Below are positions 37,280 through 46,699 of a stretch of 64,000 nt of DNA, piece after piece; the first letter of the stretch is position 1; each line of letters starts with the position of its first letter. The stretch is from Brevibacillus porteri. GTDB taxonomy: Bacteria > Bacillota > Bacilli > Brevibacillales > Brevibacillaceae. The stretch is from assembly GCF_003013475.1 (NCBI RefSeq), contig NZ_PXZO01000042.1:165137-229136 (forward strand), in the 5' to 3' direction. A program made the position numbers and the translations under genes. The notes under the pieces were generated by a model. The model worked only from the letters and a program-made list of their open reading frames with translations. It did not search any database and was not told the origin of the DNA.

Positions 37280-38155
37280 CTACACTGTTCCCTTTCCAGA
37301 CACCGCGACAATTTTGGGATACGGAATTTGAATGCCTCGGTTTGTTAATTCCGTTCTGATCTTCGCACGCAAATTTCGATTGACCCCGTGATGCGTGTTC
37401 GGCTTGCACTCAGCCGTAACCCGGATGATGACTTCGGAAGGTCCCAGTGCATGTACTCCCAAAATTTGCGGCTCAGCTACGATATCCGTCAATTCCGTCT
37501 GAGCCGATGCCAACACTTCTTTGAGCACAGACTCCACTTGGTTCAGATCTTCTTCATACGCTACAGATACGTCGACAACCGCTAACGTATTTTGCAAAGA
37601 AAAGTTGGTCACTTGATTAATCGTGCCGTTTGGAAAGATGTGTACCTCACCCGTCCAGCTTCGCACCTTTGTAATGCGCAGACCAATCTCCTGCACCGTG
37701 CCCGTCAAATTGTTGATCGTTACGACGTCTCCAACAGCAAATTGGTCCTCAAAAATAATGAAGAATCCCGTAATGATATCACGAACGAGACTCTGCGCCC
37801 CAAAACCAACTGCCAGCCCAAGTACCCCTGCGCTTACCAAAACAGGACGCAAATCAATGCCCAACAGCTGCAAAATCATGAGAATTGCCAAAAAGTAAAT
37901 GCCATACTGCACGACATTGTTGACAAGAACCCGCATCGTGTCTACTCGACGTTGATCCATTTGAATCTTGCTTCCATGCCGGTGCTGGAACACTTTATTT
38001 ACGCCTGATTGCACAACCGACACGACGATTCGCGATAACAGGATAATCGCTGCGATTTTCAGTACAGCCATCCCTATATTTACCCACATATCTGCATCGG
38101 TCACATACGCATATACTTGGGCATAAATTCTCTCAAAAAAACCAGCCTGATTCAT
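37280..38155 (-). CDS. MscS-family mechanosensitive channel
   Basis: 291 residues, three spans (about 24-43, 72-93, 98-118). The pore helix region is GVLGLAVGFGAQSLVRDIIT and the beta domain has VGDVVTINNLTGTVQEIGLR and FPNGTINQVTNFS, as in MscS. It releases solutes on hypoosmotic shock. It overlaps the DUF3343 gene by four bases and is likely cotranscribed. Confidence 0.93.
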   Translation of the reverse strand: MNQAGFFERIYAQVYAYVTDADMWVNIGMAVLKIAAIILLSRIVVSVVQSGVNKVFQHRHGSKIQMDQRRVDTMRVLVNNVVQYGIYFLAILMILQLLGIDLRPVLVSAGVLGLAVGFGAQSLVRDIITGFFIIFEDQFAVGDVVTINNLTGTVQEIGLRITKVRSWTGEVHIFPNGTINQVTNFSLQNTLAVVDVSVAYEEDLNQVESVLKEVLASAQTELTDIVAEPQILGVHALGPSEVIIRVTAECKPNTHHGVNRNLRAKIRTELTNRGIQIPYPKIVAVSGKGTV

Positions 38156-38433
38156 TCCTCCCGCTCCTTCTGCTCCCCGTTTTCGTCGACCTCGCTATAC
38201 TGGCCAAAAAACTGACGGAAGTATCCTCGTATTACCACTTGTTGTTCCATCATGATCGCTTTCGCTCGTGAGTAATCCGACAGTGGTAACTCAATGGAAA
38301 GGGCACAGCCTGCCGTTATTTCTTTCGGCGTTGGTCTTGTATCGATCTCAATATCTTCGTACTCCAGCAGCATTTCTGCCCGCAAGGCTTGCTGCGTGGA
38401 ATCAAACGCGATCAGCACGGTCTCTCCTCCCAT
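38152..38433 (-). CDS. DUF3343 protein
   Basis: 93 residues starting at ATG 38433 behind GAGGGGGAG. TVLIAFDSTQQALRAEMLLE then IDTRPTPKEITAGCALSIEL match the DUF3343 (putative Se/S-carrier-like) fold with one conserved Cys. Stop overlaps the MscS gene start. Often found beside cysteine-desulfurase-like genes; one lies about 3 kb away here. Confidence 0.85.
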   Translation of the reverse strand: MGGETVLIAFDSTQQALRAEMLLEYEDIEIDTRPTPKEITAGCALSIELPLSDYSRAKAIMMEQQVVIRGYFRQFFGQYSEVDENGEQKEREE

Positions 38434-38647
38434 TTCACTCCCCCTCATCTATTTCACACAAACTGCTATAGGCTCCTCTTATTTTACCTGTTCGTTTTCA
38501 TGCATGCCAGCCTCACTGAGTTTTCAAAACCTACGTAACTTTCCCATTAGCAGGTATAAAAATGTCATATCGGTACGATACTGTGAATACTTTTATATAA
38601 CCTTTTACAGGTTGGTTTAAGCCAAGTCGGCAAGAGTGGGGGTTTCC

Positions 38648-39253
38648 ATGAGCACATCCGATAATCGCAAGGATTATTCTTTGCCACCTTTTAAAGTGGA
38701 ATACCGCAGTGAAAACGCAGACGAGCATCTCGCCGGTCACCTTGCACAGCGCTTTCGCTTAAATCGGTTCGATGACGACCTTGTCATTGTATGTATTGGG
38801 ACAGACCGTTCTACTGGTGATGCTCTAGGCCCATTAGTAGGAACCAAGCTCATCGCACAGTCAACTCGTTTTTTGCAAGTGTACGGAACGCTTGAGGATC
38901 CTGTACACGCCATGAATCTTAAGGAAAAATTAGAGCTCATCCAAGCGAATCATCCGACAGCTACACTCATTGCAGTCGATGCCTGTTTAGGTCAATTTAG
39001 CCACGTCGGAAACATCAATGTGATTAATGGTCCACTAAAACCAGGGGCTGGTGTTAAAAAAGAGCTGCCTCCTGTTGGTTCCTTTCACATTACCGGGATT
39101 GTCAACGTAGGAGGATTCATGGAGTATTTTGTCCTTCAAAATACCCGCCTCTCCATCGTCATGAACATGGCAGATATCATAGCTTCCGGACTGGCAAAAG
39201 CCGTAACACTGGCTTCTACGCCGAGTCGATTCGATAGTGTCTTATATGATTGA
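38648..39253 (+). CDS. yyaC: Spore protease-like protein YyaC
   Basis: A 201-residue protein of the HybD/GPR-like fold: VIVCIGTDRSTGDALGPLVG, then HAMNLKEKL, AVDACLGQF and GNINVINGPLKPGAGVKKEL. In bacilli YyaC is sporulation-linked. ATG 38648 was preferred; GTG 38636 is an alternative. It is divergent from the DUF3343-mscS pair. Confidence 0.92.
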   Translation: MSTSDNRKDYSLPPFKVEYRSENADEHLAGHLAQRFRLNRFDDDLVIVCIGTDRSTGDALGPLVGTKLIAQSTRFLQVYGTLEDPVHAMNLKEKLELIQANHPTATLIAVDACLGQFSHVGNINVINGPLKPGAGVKKELPPVGSFHITGIVNVGGFMEYFVLQNTRLSIVMNMADIIASGLAKAVTLASTPSRFDSVLYD

Positions 39254-39343
39254 CCGTTTCTTTTTGCAAAAGGTTCCATCCCTCTTTAGAAAACTTGCTT
39301 TACGATCTGTTCTCTCCCTCAACGGATGACAGGTCTATTTTTT

Positions 39344-40243
39344 TTACACAAAAATCGTCAGACGCTTTTCAATCACTTGAGCACTGATCGTCGTTGGCGC
39401 TACGCTTTCTCCATCTGCATGGACGGGCAGTTGTCCTGCTGCTTGTATCGTTACCTGCTTGCCCCTATAAAAACGGACACCCGGATGATGACGGTGAGCT
39501 CCTGTGAATATTTTCGGGAAAGCTGCTAACAATCCGAGTCGACTCATACCACTTACTACGCAAATATCCGCAATCCCATCGTCCGGTATAGCATCGGGGC
39601 AAATCAGCATTCCGCCTCCGTAATTCGGAATATTGGCAGCGACAACTAGCCAGACAGCCTTTGAACGAACCTCAAGACCATCAACGTTCAGTACGATGTC
39701 ACGTGGCTGATACGTAAATACGACGCGAATCACCGATATAATGTAGGCGAGTGCTCCTAGCTTGTACTGATTCAGCCAAGCTTTGTACACAGCTTGATCC
39801 GTTATCTTTGCTACCTGTGCATCGAATCCGGCCCCGATTGAATTCGCAGCCACTTCTCCATTCAATAAAATCAGATCGATTCGCTTTTCCCCTTTTTCCG
39901 ACAGAATTCGTTCTAATGCCTGTAACGGTTTCATCGGAATTCCATGTCCGCGAGCGAAATCATTCCCGGAACCAGCTGGTACCAATCCAAATCGGCAATC
40001 TTGATTCGACTCGTATATTCCGTTTATCACGCCTCGGACCGTTCCATCGCCTCCGACAGCAATGATTTTATTTACTCCCTCTTTTTGAATCAGCTCTTTT
40101 GATAATTTTTCTGCCTCCCCCTCTCCTGATGTCATCCTGACATGAAAAGGCGCTCCTAGACGTCGTAGCGTTGGCTCAATTTTCCTCCATACTTTCAACC
40201 CTGTGCCATTGCCCGATACAGGATTGACGATTACACCCAACAT
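39344..40243 (-). CDS. Diacylglycerol kinase-family lipid kinase
   Basis: 299 residues. GVIVNPVSGNGTGLKVWRKI is at the N-terminus, nucleotide motif AVGGDGTVRGVINGIYESN at about 62-80, and GLVPAGSGNDFARGHGIP follows. The C-terminal domain has SIGAGFDAQVAKITDQA. It phosphorylates a lipid (diacylglycerol or undecaprenol-type). ATG 40243 follows GGGGAGAG. Single-gene unit. Confidence 0.9.
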   Translation of the reverse strand: MLGVIVNPVSGNGTGLKVWRKIEPTLRRLGAPFHVRMTSGEGEAEKLSKELIQKEGVNKIIAVGGDGTVRGVINGIYESNQDCRFGLVPAGSGNDFARGHGIPMKPLQALERILSEKGEKRIDLILLNGEVAANSIGAGFDAQVAKITDQAVYKAWLNQYKLGALAYIISVIRVVFTYQPRDIVLNVDGLEVRSKAVWLVVAANIPNYGGGMLICPDAIPDDGIADICVVSGMSRLGLLAAFPKIFTGAHRHHPGVRFYRGKQVTIQAAGQLPVHADGESVAPTTISAQVIEKRLTIFV

Positions 40244-40373
40244 AGTAATTCTCTCCCCAACATGCTGTCATACCGTACTGTTTCGTCCCACTTATCCATA
40301 CTTGCTCGCAAATCAAGTTTTTGTATCATATTATCGCATGCTATTTTTATCGATGATAGTTGATTTTTCATTA

Positions 40374-40402
40374 AAGAAGACTCCTCCCGAAGGAAGAGCC
40401 TC
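40374..40402 (-). terminator. Terminator after the DUF554 gene
   Basis: GGCTCTTCC-TTC-GGGAGGAGTC stem with CTTCTTTAAT exit on the minus strand, about ten bases beyond the stop. Confidence 0.7.
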
Positions 40403-40410
40403 TGTGCCAT

Positions 40411-41124
40411 CTATGAAAACAGCTTTGAAATCCAATCTATAAAGGGAACTCCGACTGCTGCGATCACTAATGCTGGCATCATGTTCGCTACCCTTATCTG
40501 TTTGATCTCCAAGACGTTTAATCCAATGGCAATGATCATCAAGCCACCTACCGCCGTTACTTCTACCAGGATCGCATCCAGCATCGTTTCGCTTACCACA
40601 CTGTAAATGCGTGTAGATAATAACGCAATCATGCCTTGATATAAAAACACGGGCACAGCCGAAAAGATAACACCGATTCCTAGCGTTGATGTGAAAATGA
40701 TCGCAGAGAATCCGTCTAGCAATGCTTTCATAAACAATACATCATGGTTGTTACGCAAACCACTGTCCAATGCACCCAGTACAGCCATGGCTCCAATACA
40801 GTACACCAGCGTCGTCGTGATAAAACCAGTGGCGATACTGCCTTGGCTTCCCCCAACTTTCCTCTCCAGCCAATGCCCCAGATTGTTTAAGCCTTTTTCT
40901 ATCCCAATCCATTCACCTAGTACTGTTCCTAGCACAATACTGATAATCACGAGTAAAAAATTATCCGAACCCAGGCACATTTTAATGCCCAATATGAATA
41001 CGGCCAGAGCAATTCCTTGCATGACGGTTTGTCGCATCGACTCCGGAATTCGCTTCAACATTCTGCCTAACAATGCTCCTAAGATGATTGCTCCGGCGTT
41101 GACCAATGTTCCAAGCAAGATCAC
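40411..41124 (-). CDS. DUF554 membrane protein
   Basis: 237 residues, about seven spans, beginning ILLGTLVNAGAIILGALLGR with internal GEWIGIEKGLNNLGHWLERK and SQGSIATGFITTTLVYCIGA. This is the DUF554 (YqgA/YdfK) family of putative transporters. GTG 41124 has AGGGGGA eight bases upstream. It lies 30 bases after the desulfurase-family gene and may be cotranscribed with it. Substrate unknown. Confidence 0.9.
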   Translation of the reverse strand: MILLGTLVNAGAIILGALLGRMLKRIPESMRQTVMQGIALAVFILGIKMCLGSDNFLLVIISIVLGTVLGEWIGIEKGLNNLGHWLERKVGGSQGSIATGFITTTLVYCIGAMAVLGALDSGLRNNHDVLFMKALLDGFSAIIFTSTLGIGVIFSAVPVFLYQGMIALLSTRIYSVVSETMLDAILVEVTAVGGLMIIAIGLNVLEIKQIRVANMMPALVIAAVGVPFIDWISKLFS

Positions 41125-41154
41125 TTGCGCTGTCCCCCTACAGATGCCTTACCC

Positions 41155-42309
41155 TTACACAAACGCTGCTGCTATTTCTCGAACAGCGTTATGAAGCGCT
41201 TCTACATCTTTCTCTGAGTTGAAAATTCCAAAGCTGGCGCGAACCGCTCCACGTTGTTCGGTACCGGCAGTCTGGTGACCCAGTGGCGTGCAATGAAAAC
41301 CCGATCTGGTCGCAATCCCGTATTGTTGATCCAGGATAAACGATACCTCTGCTGCATCCACCTCTCCGATATTAAAAGCAACCACACCTACACGTTCCGT
41401 CTCAATCCCCGGTCCGTAGACATGTACACCCTCGATCTGCTGCAATCCAAGGATCGTTTGTTTCACTAACTCCCATTCGTGCTGACGAATGTTGTCCACA
41501 CCTTTTTCCATGACAAAATCAACGCCTGCTTGCAGCCCTGCCAAACCAACCGTATTGAGTGTTCCGCTTTCGTATCGATCTGGACGAGTTGTTGGTTGAT
41601 CGATCGCTTCAGACTGACTACCTGTCCCCCCATGAATCAAGGGCTCTAGATCAATATCATTGCTCACATACAAACCACCTGTACCTTGTGGACCATACAG
41701 TCCCTTGTGCCCAGGAAAAGCAAGCATGTCGATATTCATTGCCTCTACATCGATAGGCAAAACACCAGCAGATTGAGAAGCATCCACCAAAAACGTAATT
41801 CCGTGCTCTTTTGCCAGTTTCCCCAGTTCGGCTACAGGCAGGATGACACCTGTCAAATTGGAGGCATGACTCACAACGATTAACCGCGTCGCGGGCGTAA
41901 TTGCCTTGGCAAAATCCTCTACATAGAATTGATGGTCTTCTCTCGGCTCGACAAAAGTAGCTTCTACCTGGTTGTTTTTGCGCATGTACTCGATGGGACG
42001 TCTTACCGAATTATGCTCAACAGACGAAGAAATAACATGATCGCCTGCTTGTAAGAATCCTTTTATCGCCTGATTAAGTGCTTGAGTAGCATTGAGATAA
42101 AAAAAGAGGTTATTCGGGTTTTGAATCCCAAACAACCGCGACACTTGCACCCGTGTCCGAAACACAGCTTTACTCGCTTTCATCGCCAGTGCATGTCCAC
42201 CTCGGCCAGGATTTGCAGCAAAATCTTCGATGACTTCCGCCATCATTTCTTTGACTGCTGGTGGCTTCGGCCATGTAGAAGCTGCGTTATCCAAATAGAT
42301 GATCGCCAT
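41155..42309 (-). CDS. Cysteine desulfurase-family aminotransferase (class V)
   Basis: 384 residues. The N-terminus is YLDNAASTWPKPPAVKEMM. The PLP lysine is in AFPGHKGLYGPQGTGGLYV, and the catalytic Cys is in ATRSGFHCTPLGHQ. This is the EF2568-like branch of class V aminotransferases. It likely mobilises sulfur from cysteine. It lies between parB and DUF554 on the same strand, 15 bases after parB. Confidence 0.9.
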   Translation of the reverse strand: MAIIYLDNAASTWPKPPAVKEMMAEVIEDFAANPGRGGHALAMKASKAVFRTRVQVSRLFGIQNPNNLFFYLNATQALNQAIKGFLQAGDHVISSSVEHNSVRRPIEYMRKNNQVEATFVEPREDHQFYVEDFAKAITPATRLIVVSHASNLTGVILPVAELGKLAKEHGITFLVDASQSAGVLPIDVEAMNIDMLAFPGHKGLYGPQGTGGLYVSNDIDLEPLIHGGTGSQSEAIDQPTTRPDRYESGTLNTVGLAGLQAGVDFVMEKGVDNIRQHEWELVKQTILGLQQIEGVHVYGPGIETERVGVVAFNIGEVDAAEVSFILDQQYGIATRSGFHCTPLGHQTAGTEQRGAVRASFGIFNSEKDVEALHNAVREIAAAFV

Positions 42310-42324
42310 GACTACCTCCTGGAC

Positions 42325-43170
42325 TTACTTCTCTATATTCAACATATCGATGATTCGCTCCAAGTCTTCCTGTGAATAGAAGTCAATTTCGATCTTGCCG
42401 CGCTTCGATCCTTTTTTAATCTTGACCGATGTTCCAAAACGACTGCGTAGCCGTTCCTCCATCTCGATCAATACTGGCTCGTTTTTCGCTGGCTTTTTCT
42501 TTTTTGTTTCACGTGAAACATTGAGCTGCTTCACAAGCTCCTCCAGCTGACGAACACTCAATCCTTTTTCCACCACGTCATTTGCGAGCTGTTGTTGTAA
42601 TTTCTTATCCGTTACCCCAAGCAAAGCACGCGAATGTCCCATGGATAGTTCGGATGCCGAGACCATTTTTCGGATCTTCTCTGGCAGTTGCAGCAAACGC
42701 AGCATGTTGGCTACATGCGGTCGACTCTTCCCTATCTTTTGTGCAAGCTGTTCTTGCGTATAATCGTGGTGAGAAATCAGCTTGTCATAAGCCTCTGCCT
42801 CTTCGAGTGGATTCAAATTTTCCCGTTGCAAGTTCTCAATCAGGGCAATCTCCATTAATTGCTGATCTGTGTACGCCTTTACTACTACCGGAACCTCTTT
42901 TAACCCCGCTACTTTTGCAGCACGCAATCGTCTTTCCCCAGCTACCAGCTCGTAACCTTTGATGCTTTTCCGAACTATCAGCGGCTGGATGATCCCATGC
43001 TCTTTGATCGATTGTGCTAGTTCCTCGATAGCAGATTGCTCGAATTCTTTCCGGGGCTGATAAGGGTTAGGACGAATCTCATTGATGGAAACTTCTTTTA
43101 CCTGTTCCCCTTCTTCGATGAGATTGGAAGTAATAAGCGCATTCAGCCCTTTTCCCAATCCTCTACTCAT
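42325..43170 (-). CDS. parB: Chromosome partitioning protein ParB (Spo0J)
   Basis: 281 residues. The ParB/Srx CTPase domain has [38 protein letters not shown] and ENLQRENLNPLEEA. A central helix-turn-helix (YTQEQLAQKIGKSRPHVANM) reads parS. The C-terminal dimerisation domain is KIEIDFYSQEDLERIIDML. It loads on parS and recruits SMC. ATG overlaps the parA stop by four bases. A perfect parS lies inside the gene. Confidence 0.97.
   Translation of the reverse strand: MSRGLGKGLNALITSNLIEEGEQVKEVSINEIRPNPYQPRKEFEQSAIEELAQSIKEHGIIQPLIVRKSIKGYELVAGERRLRAAKVAGLKEVPVVVKAYTDQQLMEIALIENLQRENLNPLEEAEAYDKLISHHDYTQEQLAQKIGKSRPHVANMLRLLQLPEKIRKMVSASELSMGHSRALLGVTDKKLQQQLANDVVEKGLSVRQLEELVKQLNVSRETKKKKPAKNEPVLIEMEERLRSRFGTSVKIKKGSKRGKIEIDFYSQEDLERIIDMLNIEK
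42505..42520. promoter_or_regulatory. parS site inside parB
   Basis: TGTTTCACGTGAAACA, a perfect 16-base palindromic Bacillus-type parS, within the parB coding region as in Bacillus subtilis spo0J. Confidence 0.97.
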
Positions 43171-43925
43171 ACCCCTACCACTTCCTTCGCCAAATCAGTA
43201 TAGACTTCCGCTCCTCTTGAGCGTGGATCGTACGTAATGATGGCTTGTCCGTGTGACGGCGCTTCACTCAAGCGAACATTTCGAGGAATAATTGTCTTGT
43301 ATACTTTGTCCTGAAAATACTTTTTCACTTCTTCAATCACTTGCAAACCGAGATTCGTACGTGCATCGAGCATTGTCAGCACGACACCCTCGATAGCAAG
43401 CTGTGAATTCAAGTGTTTTTGGACCAAACGAATGGTGTTCAACAGTTGGCTTAATCCCTCTAGCGCATAGTATTCACACTGGATTGGAATTAAGACGGAA
43501 TCAGATGCTGTCAAAGAATTAACGGTCAAAATCCCTAAGGATGGCGGGCAATCGATGATGACGTAATCGTACTTGTCCTTGACAACTTCCAGTGCCTTTT
43601 TCAGACGAACCTCACGAGAAATCGTAGGAACCAGCTCGATTTCCGCACCTGCCAATTGAATGGTGGCAGGAATGATCATTAATCCTTCAATTTCAGTTGG
43701 CAAAGTCGCATCGACGGGGTTGATATCATTGATCAGGACATCATAAATGCAGTACTTAACATCTGCCTTATTTACCCCGATCCCACTGGTTGCATTTCCT
43801 TGCGGATCAATATCAACCAGCAGCACCTTTTTCCCCAATGCGGCCAAACAAGCACTTAGATTGACGGACGTAGTCGTTTTCCCGACGCCGCCTTTCTGGT
43901 TCGCAACCGCAATGATTTTTCCCAA
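43167..43925 (-). CDS. parA: Chromosome partitioning ATPase ParA (Soj)
   Basis: 252 residues. TTG 43925 was chosen: GAGGTGG lies just upstream, and the product then starts at GKIIAVANQKGGVGKTTTSV, matching normal Soj length; the earlier ATG would add 31 unrelated residues. Deviant Walker A KGGVGKTT is at 11-18, followed by LLVDIDPQGNATSGIGVN and DYVIIDCPPSLGIL. It acts with ParB in origin segregation and regulates DnaA. Confidence 0.97.
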   Translation of the reverse strand: MGKIIAVANQKGGVGKTTTSVNLSACLAALGKKVLLVDIDPQGNATSGIGVNKADVKYCIYDVLINDINPVDATLPTEIEGLMIIPATIQLAGAEIELVPTISREVRLKKALEVVKDKYDYVIIDCPPSLGILTVNSLTASDSVLIPIQCEYYALEGLSQLLNTIRLVQKHLNSQLAIEGVVLTMLDARTNLGLQVIEEVKKYFQDKVYKTIIPRNVRLSEAPSHGQAIITYDPRSRGAEVYTDLAKEVVGV

Positions 43926-44432
43926 CTTCTCCACCTCTTTTTTGTCGTGTAGGAAAGCTTGTGGTTTGACCAGTACACTCTCCAGTACGTCTTTCAAAGT
44001 CATCTTCTGTATCCTCATCTAGTTAGTCATTCGAGTCTATTTACGATTTGCTCGTATTCTTGTAAAACGATAGTTTTTTATACATTTTCCTTCGTTCGTT
44101 GCCATTCAGTAACCTTACATGGCCTGTACATGATAAGACGAAAAAAGTCTCTGCAAAGTTATCCTCATTTATTATTGAGTAAACCTGCTAGTATGCACAG
44201 GTTGGTACTCTCCATGTTATCAGATTTACAGCTTGGTCGTACGCTGTTTTTTTTAGATAGTGAGACAAAAAAGCCTGATTTTTGTCCCAAAAATGCAAAT
44301 TTCCCTAGCTTTTTTATACGAAATGCTTTTTTCTGGAAATTAAACATTACCGAACGTCTCTTTTTCCTCTAAATAATCAGCATTTGCCCAAAAAGAAAGG
44401 CGACCTTGTCGCCTTTTTTGTTACCATCTCAT
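43926..44432. other. Intergenic stretch between noc and parA
   Basis: About 500 AT-rich bases hold the parA-parB promoter and the noc terminator. A symmetrical hairpin GAGACAAAAA...TTTTTGTCCC lies near 44260-44287. No gene is supported on either strand. Confidence 0.5.
44397..44420 (-). terminator. noc terminator
   Basis: AAAGGCGA / TCGCCTTT stem with T-rich sequence on both sides, 13 bases past noc. Confidence 0.8.
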
Positions 44433-45287
44433 TTATTTCCCTGTTTCCTTGTTTTTCGGAATACGAATGGTGAATTGATAGAATTCATCATGATCTTCTT
44501 CCGCCGTCTCTACAGGTAGGCCCGTCTGGATCACCATATCGATCGATTGTCGAACAGTATTAATCGCAATCCGCGTATCTCTTGAAAATGCTTTCCAGCG
44601 AGGCTTCGCATCTTTTTCCGATTTTGGGTTCTCAGCCAATTCTAGAAGCTGCTTCACGCGCACTTCCGTCTGTTTCACATTCCATTCCCGCTCCAAAATC
44701 TCCAACAAGACCTTATTTTGTAATTCTGGATCTTTTAACGGAATCAGAGCCCTTGCATGACGCTCTGTTACTTTTCTGGACAACAATGCATCTTGAATTT
44801 CTTGCGGTAAATGGAGCAAGCGCAGTTTGTTTGCGATTGTCGATTGTCCTTTGCCTAAACGTTGAGCAAGACTCTCTTGCGTCAAATTGTGCAAATCAAT
44901 CAGCTTTTGATATGCGACTGCCTCTTCAATGGCTGTCAAACCTTCTCGTTGCAAATTCTCAATCAAAGCGATAGAGGCTGTTTGCGAGTCATTAAACTCT
45001 TTGACAATCGCAGGAATCCTCTCCATGCCCAATTTTCTAGTTGCGCGCAAACGTCGTTCTCCAGCAATCAATTCATAACGACCATCGCGAACCCGCACGA
45101 CAATCGGTTGAATGAGCCCATGAGTACGTATCGTTTGACACAACTCATCAATTTTCTCGTCATCAAATACAGTACGAGGTTGATATGGATTCGGTACAAT
45201 CTCCTCAACTGGTATTTGTTTGATTTCTTCGTTATCTGTCTTGTCCGTCAAGCCAAAAATCCGAGAAAATGAATCTTTAACTGCCAT
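44433..45287 (-). CDS. noc: Nucleoid occlusion protein Noc
   Basis: 284 residues from ATG 45287, chosen because GTGGGGG precedes it and the N-terminal [13 protein letters not shown] matches the membrane-targeting amphipathic helix of Noc; an earlier ATG (45317) has a weaker site. The ParB-like domain has [38 protein letters not shown] and [20 protein letters not shown]. It binds NBS sites and blocks FtsZ assembly over the nucleoid. Located between rsmG and parA, the diagnostic position. Confidence 0.95.
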   Translation of the reverse strand: MAVKDSFSRIFGLTDKTDNEEIKQIPVEEIVPNPYQPRTVFDDEKIDELCQTIRTHGLIQPIVVRVRDGRYELIAGERRLRATRKLGMERIPAIVKEFNDSQTASIALIENLQREGLTAIEEAVAYQKLIDLHNLTQESLAQRLGKGQSTIANKLRLLHLPQEIQDALLSRKVTERHARALIPLKDPELQNKVLLEILEREWNVKQTEVRVKQLLELAENPKSEKDAKPRWKAFSRDTRIAINTVRQSIDMVIQTGLPVETAEEDHDEFYQFTIRIPKNKETGK

Positions 45288-45342
45288 AGAAAAATCCCCC
45301 ACTTCTACCCGTTCCATCCGTACTATTTTAAAGTCTTTGAAG

Positions 45343-45519
45343 AGGTGTTCAAAAAGTCATTTTTGATCACGAAGTAATCCTGAAAGATTGCGCAACAACG
45401 AAACAAGCGTTCACCTTCGAAATCCTGGTGCTCATGTAGCTCCCCTACATTCCGCCCCTCTATCTTCAGCTTCTCGCCACTTTCTTGGTGCTGAAAAGAC
45501 GACTTTTTGAATACGTCCT
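45343..45519. repeat. 177-bp MITE-like element
   Basis: The ends carry inverted TTCAAAAAGTC (45348-45358) and GACTTTTTGAA (45501-45511), extended by weaker matches to AGGTG.. and ..CGTCCT. The interior has no gene. It lies in a noncoding stretch between mgtC and noc. Size, terminal repeats and lack of coding suggest a non-autonomous mobile element. No clear target duplication seen. Confidence 0.55.
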
Positions 45520-45907
45520 TGAAACTGAAAAAGGTCCTGTCCAATCAACGACAGAATCTCCCTCGAAACATTTTGTATCCCTCGCCCATCCATTGTCTGG
45601 ATATGACAGATTGAATATGTTCTTTGATTGTTGCTGCTAAGGAAAAATGGCATATTGGCGTCGTAAGTGAGTGCAGTCCTACTCTTTTTACATAGGTCCT
45701 CCTCTTACATCGTTAGAGACAGCATGCATTTATTTGAAAAAAGCTTCACAAGCCCTATCGTACACACTGCTTAACAGACTCTTCCTGCCCATCCGGTCGG
45801 TTTGTAAAATTGCCTTTGACCTAATCTTCTTTCCCTATACGCTTTCTTCAGGTTCATTTATATATATGTAATTCTGCAAGATTCGTCCAATTCCTGCTAA
45901 CGAAAAA
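45520..45907. other. Intergenic stretch
   Basis: Between the MITE-like element and the parS near mgtC. No coding frame with a ribosome site was found; must hold the noc promoter. Confidence 0.5.
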
Positions 45908-45923
45908 CGTTTCACGTGAAACA
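45908..45923. promoter_or_regulatory. Second parS site
   Basis: CGTTTCACGTGAAACA differs from the perfect site by one base at the first position. It lies directly at the 3' end of mgtC, 3.4 kb from the first parS. Confidence 0.9.
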
Positions 45924-46487
45924 TCAATCGTGATCTTCGTCATAAAAATCGCGATCGTCACGGTGCTTTGGCCTCTCTTCACTTCCAATGCTCTCATCAG
46001 TAGGATGTGAAATCTTGGTGACAGAAAACAATCTAGGGAAAAGTCTATGAAAGTCTAACGTCAGGTACGAAAAAATCGCGGCAACGATCGCAGCGACATA
46101 CATTCCTGCACTGAACATTAGACCAATGGCTGAAGCAACCCACATCCTTGCTGCCGTCGTCAGGCCTTTCACCGTACCATTGAATTTAATAATAGCTCCG
46201 GCTCCCAAAAATCCCATGCCCGTCACGACTTGTGCAGCTACCCTCCCTGGATCTTGATTTACGCCACTCGAAGAAAAGCCATAAATAGAAGCTAGTCCAA
46301 AAAGACACGAACCAAAGCAAACGAGACTATACGTTCGAAACCCAGCGCCTCTTTGCCTACTCACATCCTTTATGAATCTCTCTCGCTCCCATCCCATGAT
46401 GGCACCTGCTAGAAAAGCAAGAAAGAGCCGAAGCAATATGGTCGGGAGTTCTGGCGGAAAAAAGGAGGAAAGTACTGCTGCTTGCAT
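45924..46487 (-). CDS. MgtC/SapB-family membrane protein
   Basis: 187 residues with about five spans: LPTILLRLFLAFLAGAIMGW then ERERFIKDVSRQRGAGFRTY, GMGFLGAGAIIKFNGTVKGL and TTAARMWVASAIGLMFSAGM. This is the conserved MgtC N-terminal domain. The C-terminal tail is His/Asp/Arg-rich (HRDDRDFYDEDHD), unlike the ACT-type domain of long MgtC. Linked elsewhere to magnesium limitation and ATP synthase control. Confidence 0.92.
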   Translation of the reverse strand: MQAAVLSSFFPPELPTILLRLFLAFLAGAIMGWERERFIKDVSRQRGAGFRTYSLVCFGSCLFGLASIYGFSSSGVNQDPGRVAAQVVTGMGFLGAGAIIKFNGTVKGLTTAARMWVASAIGLMFSAGMYVAAIVAAIFSYLTLDFHRLFPRLFSVTKISHPTDESIGSEERPKHRDDRDFYDEDHD

Positions 46488-46652
46488 AGTCTAATCACCC
46501 TCTCATACGATGTCATTCCTTCGAAGGAGCTAGTACTATGTATATGCCGAGCTGTAGACTCCATGATCCAAGAAGCAAACCTGAGAGACTACTTCTGAGG
46601 CATACTTTCCATTTCATCAGGAATGGACAATTTCACTTAAACTTTCCATACG

Positions 46653-46684
46653 AAAAAAGGCCGCAGCACGTGGCTACGACCCTC
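46653..46684 (-). terminator. rsmG operon terminator
   Basis: GGTCGTAGCCACGTGCTGCGGCC stem with TTTTTTCG tail on the minus strand, about 17 bases after rsmG. Confidence 0.8.
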
Positions 46685-46699
46685 TCATATGACTGACTC

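Noticed and set aside
38560..38647. SigF or SigG promoter ahead of yyaC
   Set aside because: GTATA and TGAATA elements occur, but no matching -10 at the required distance was found.
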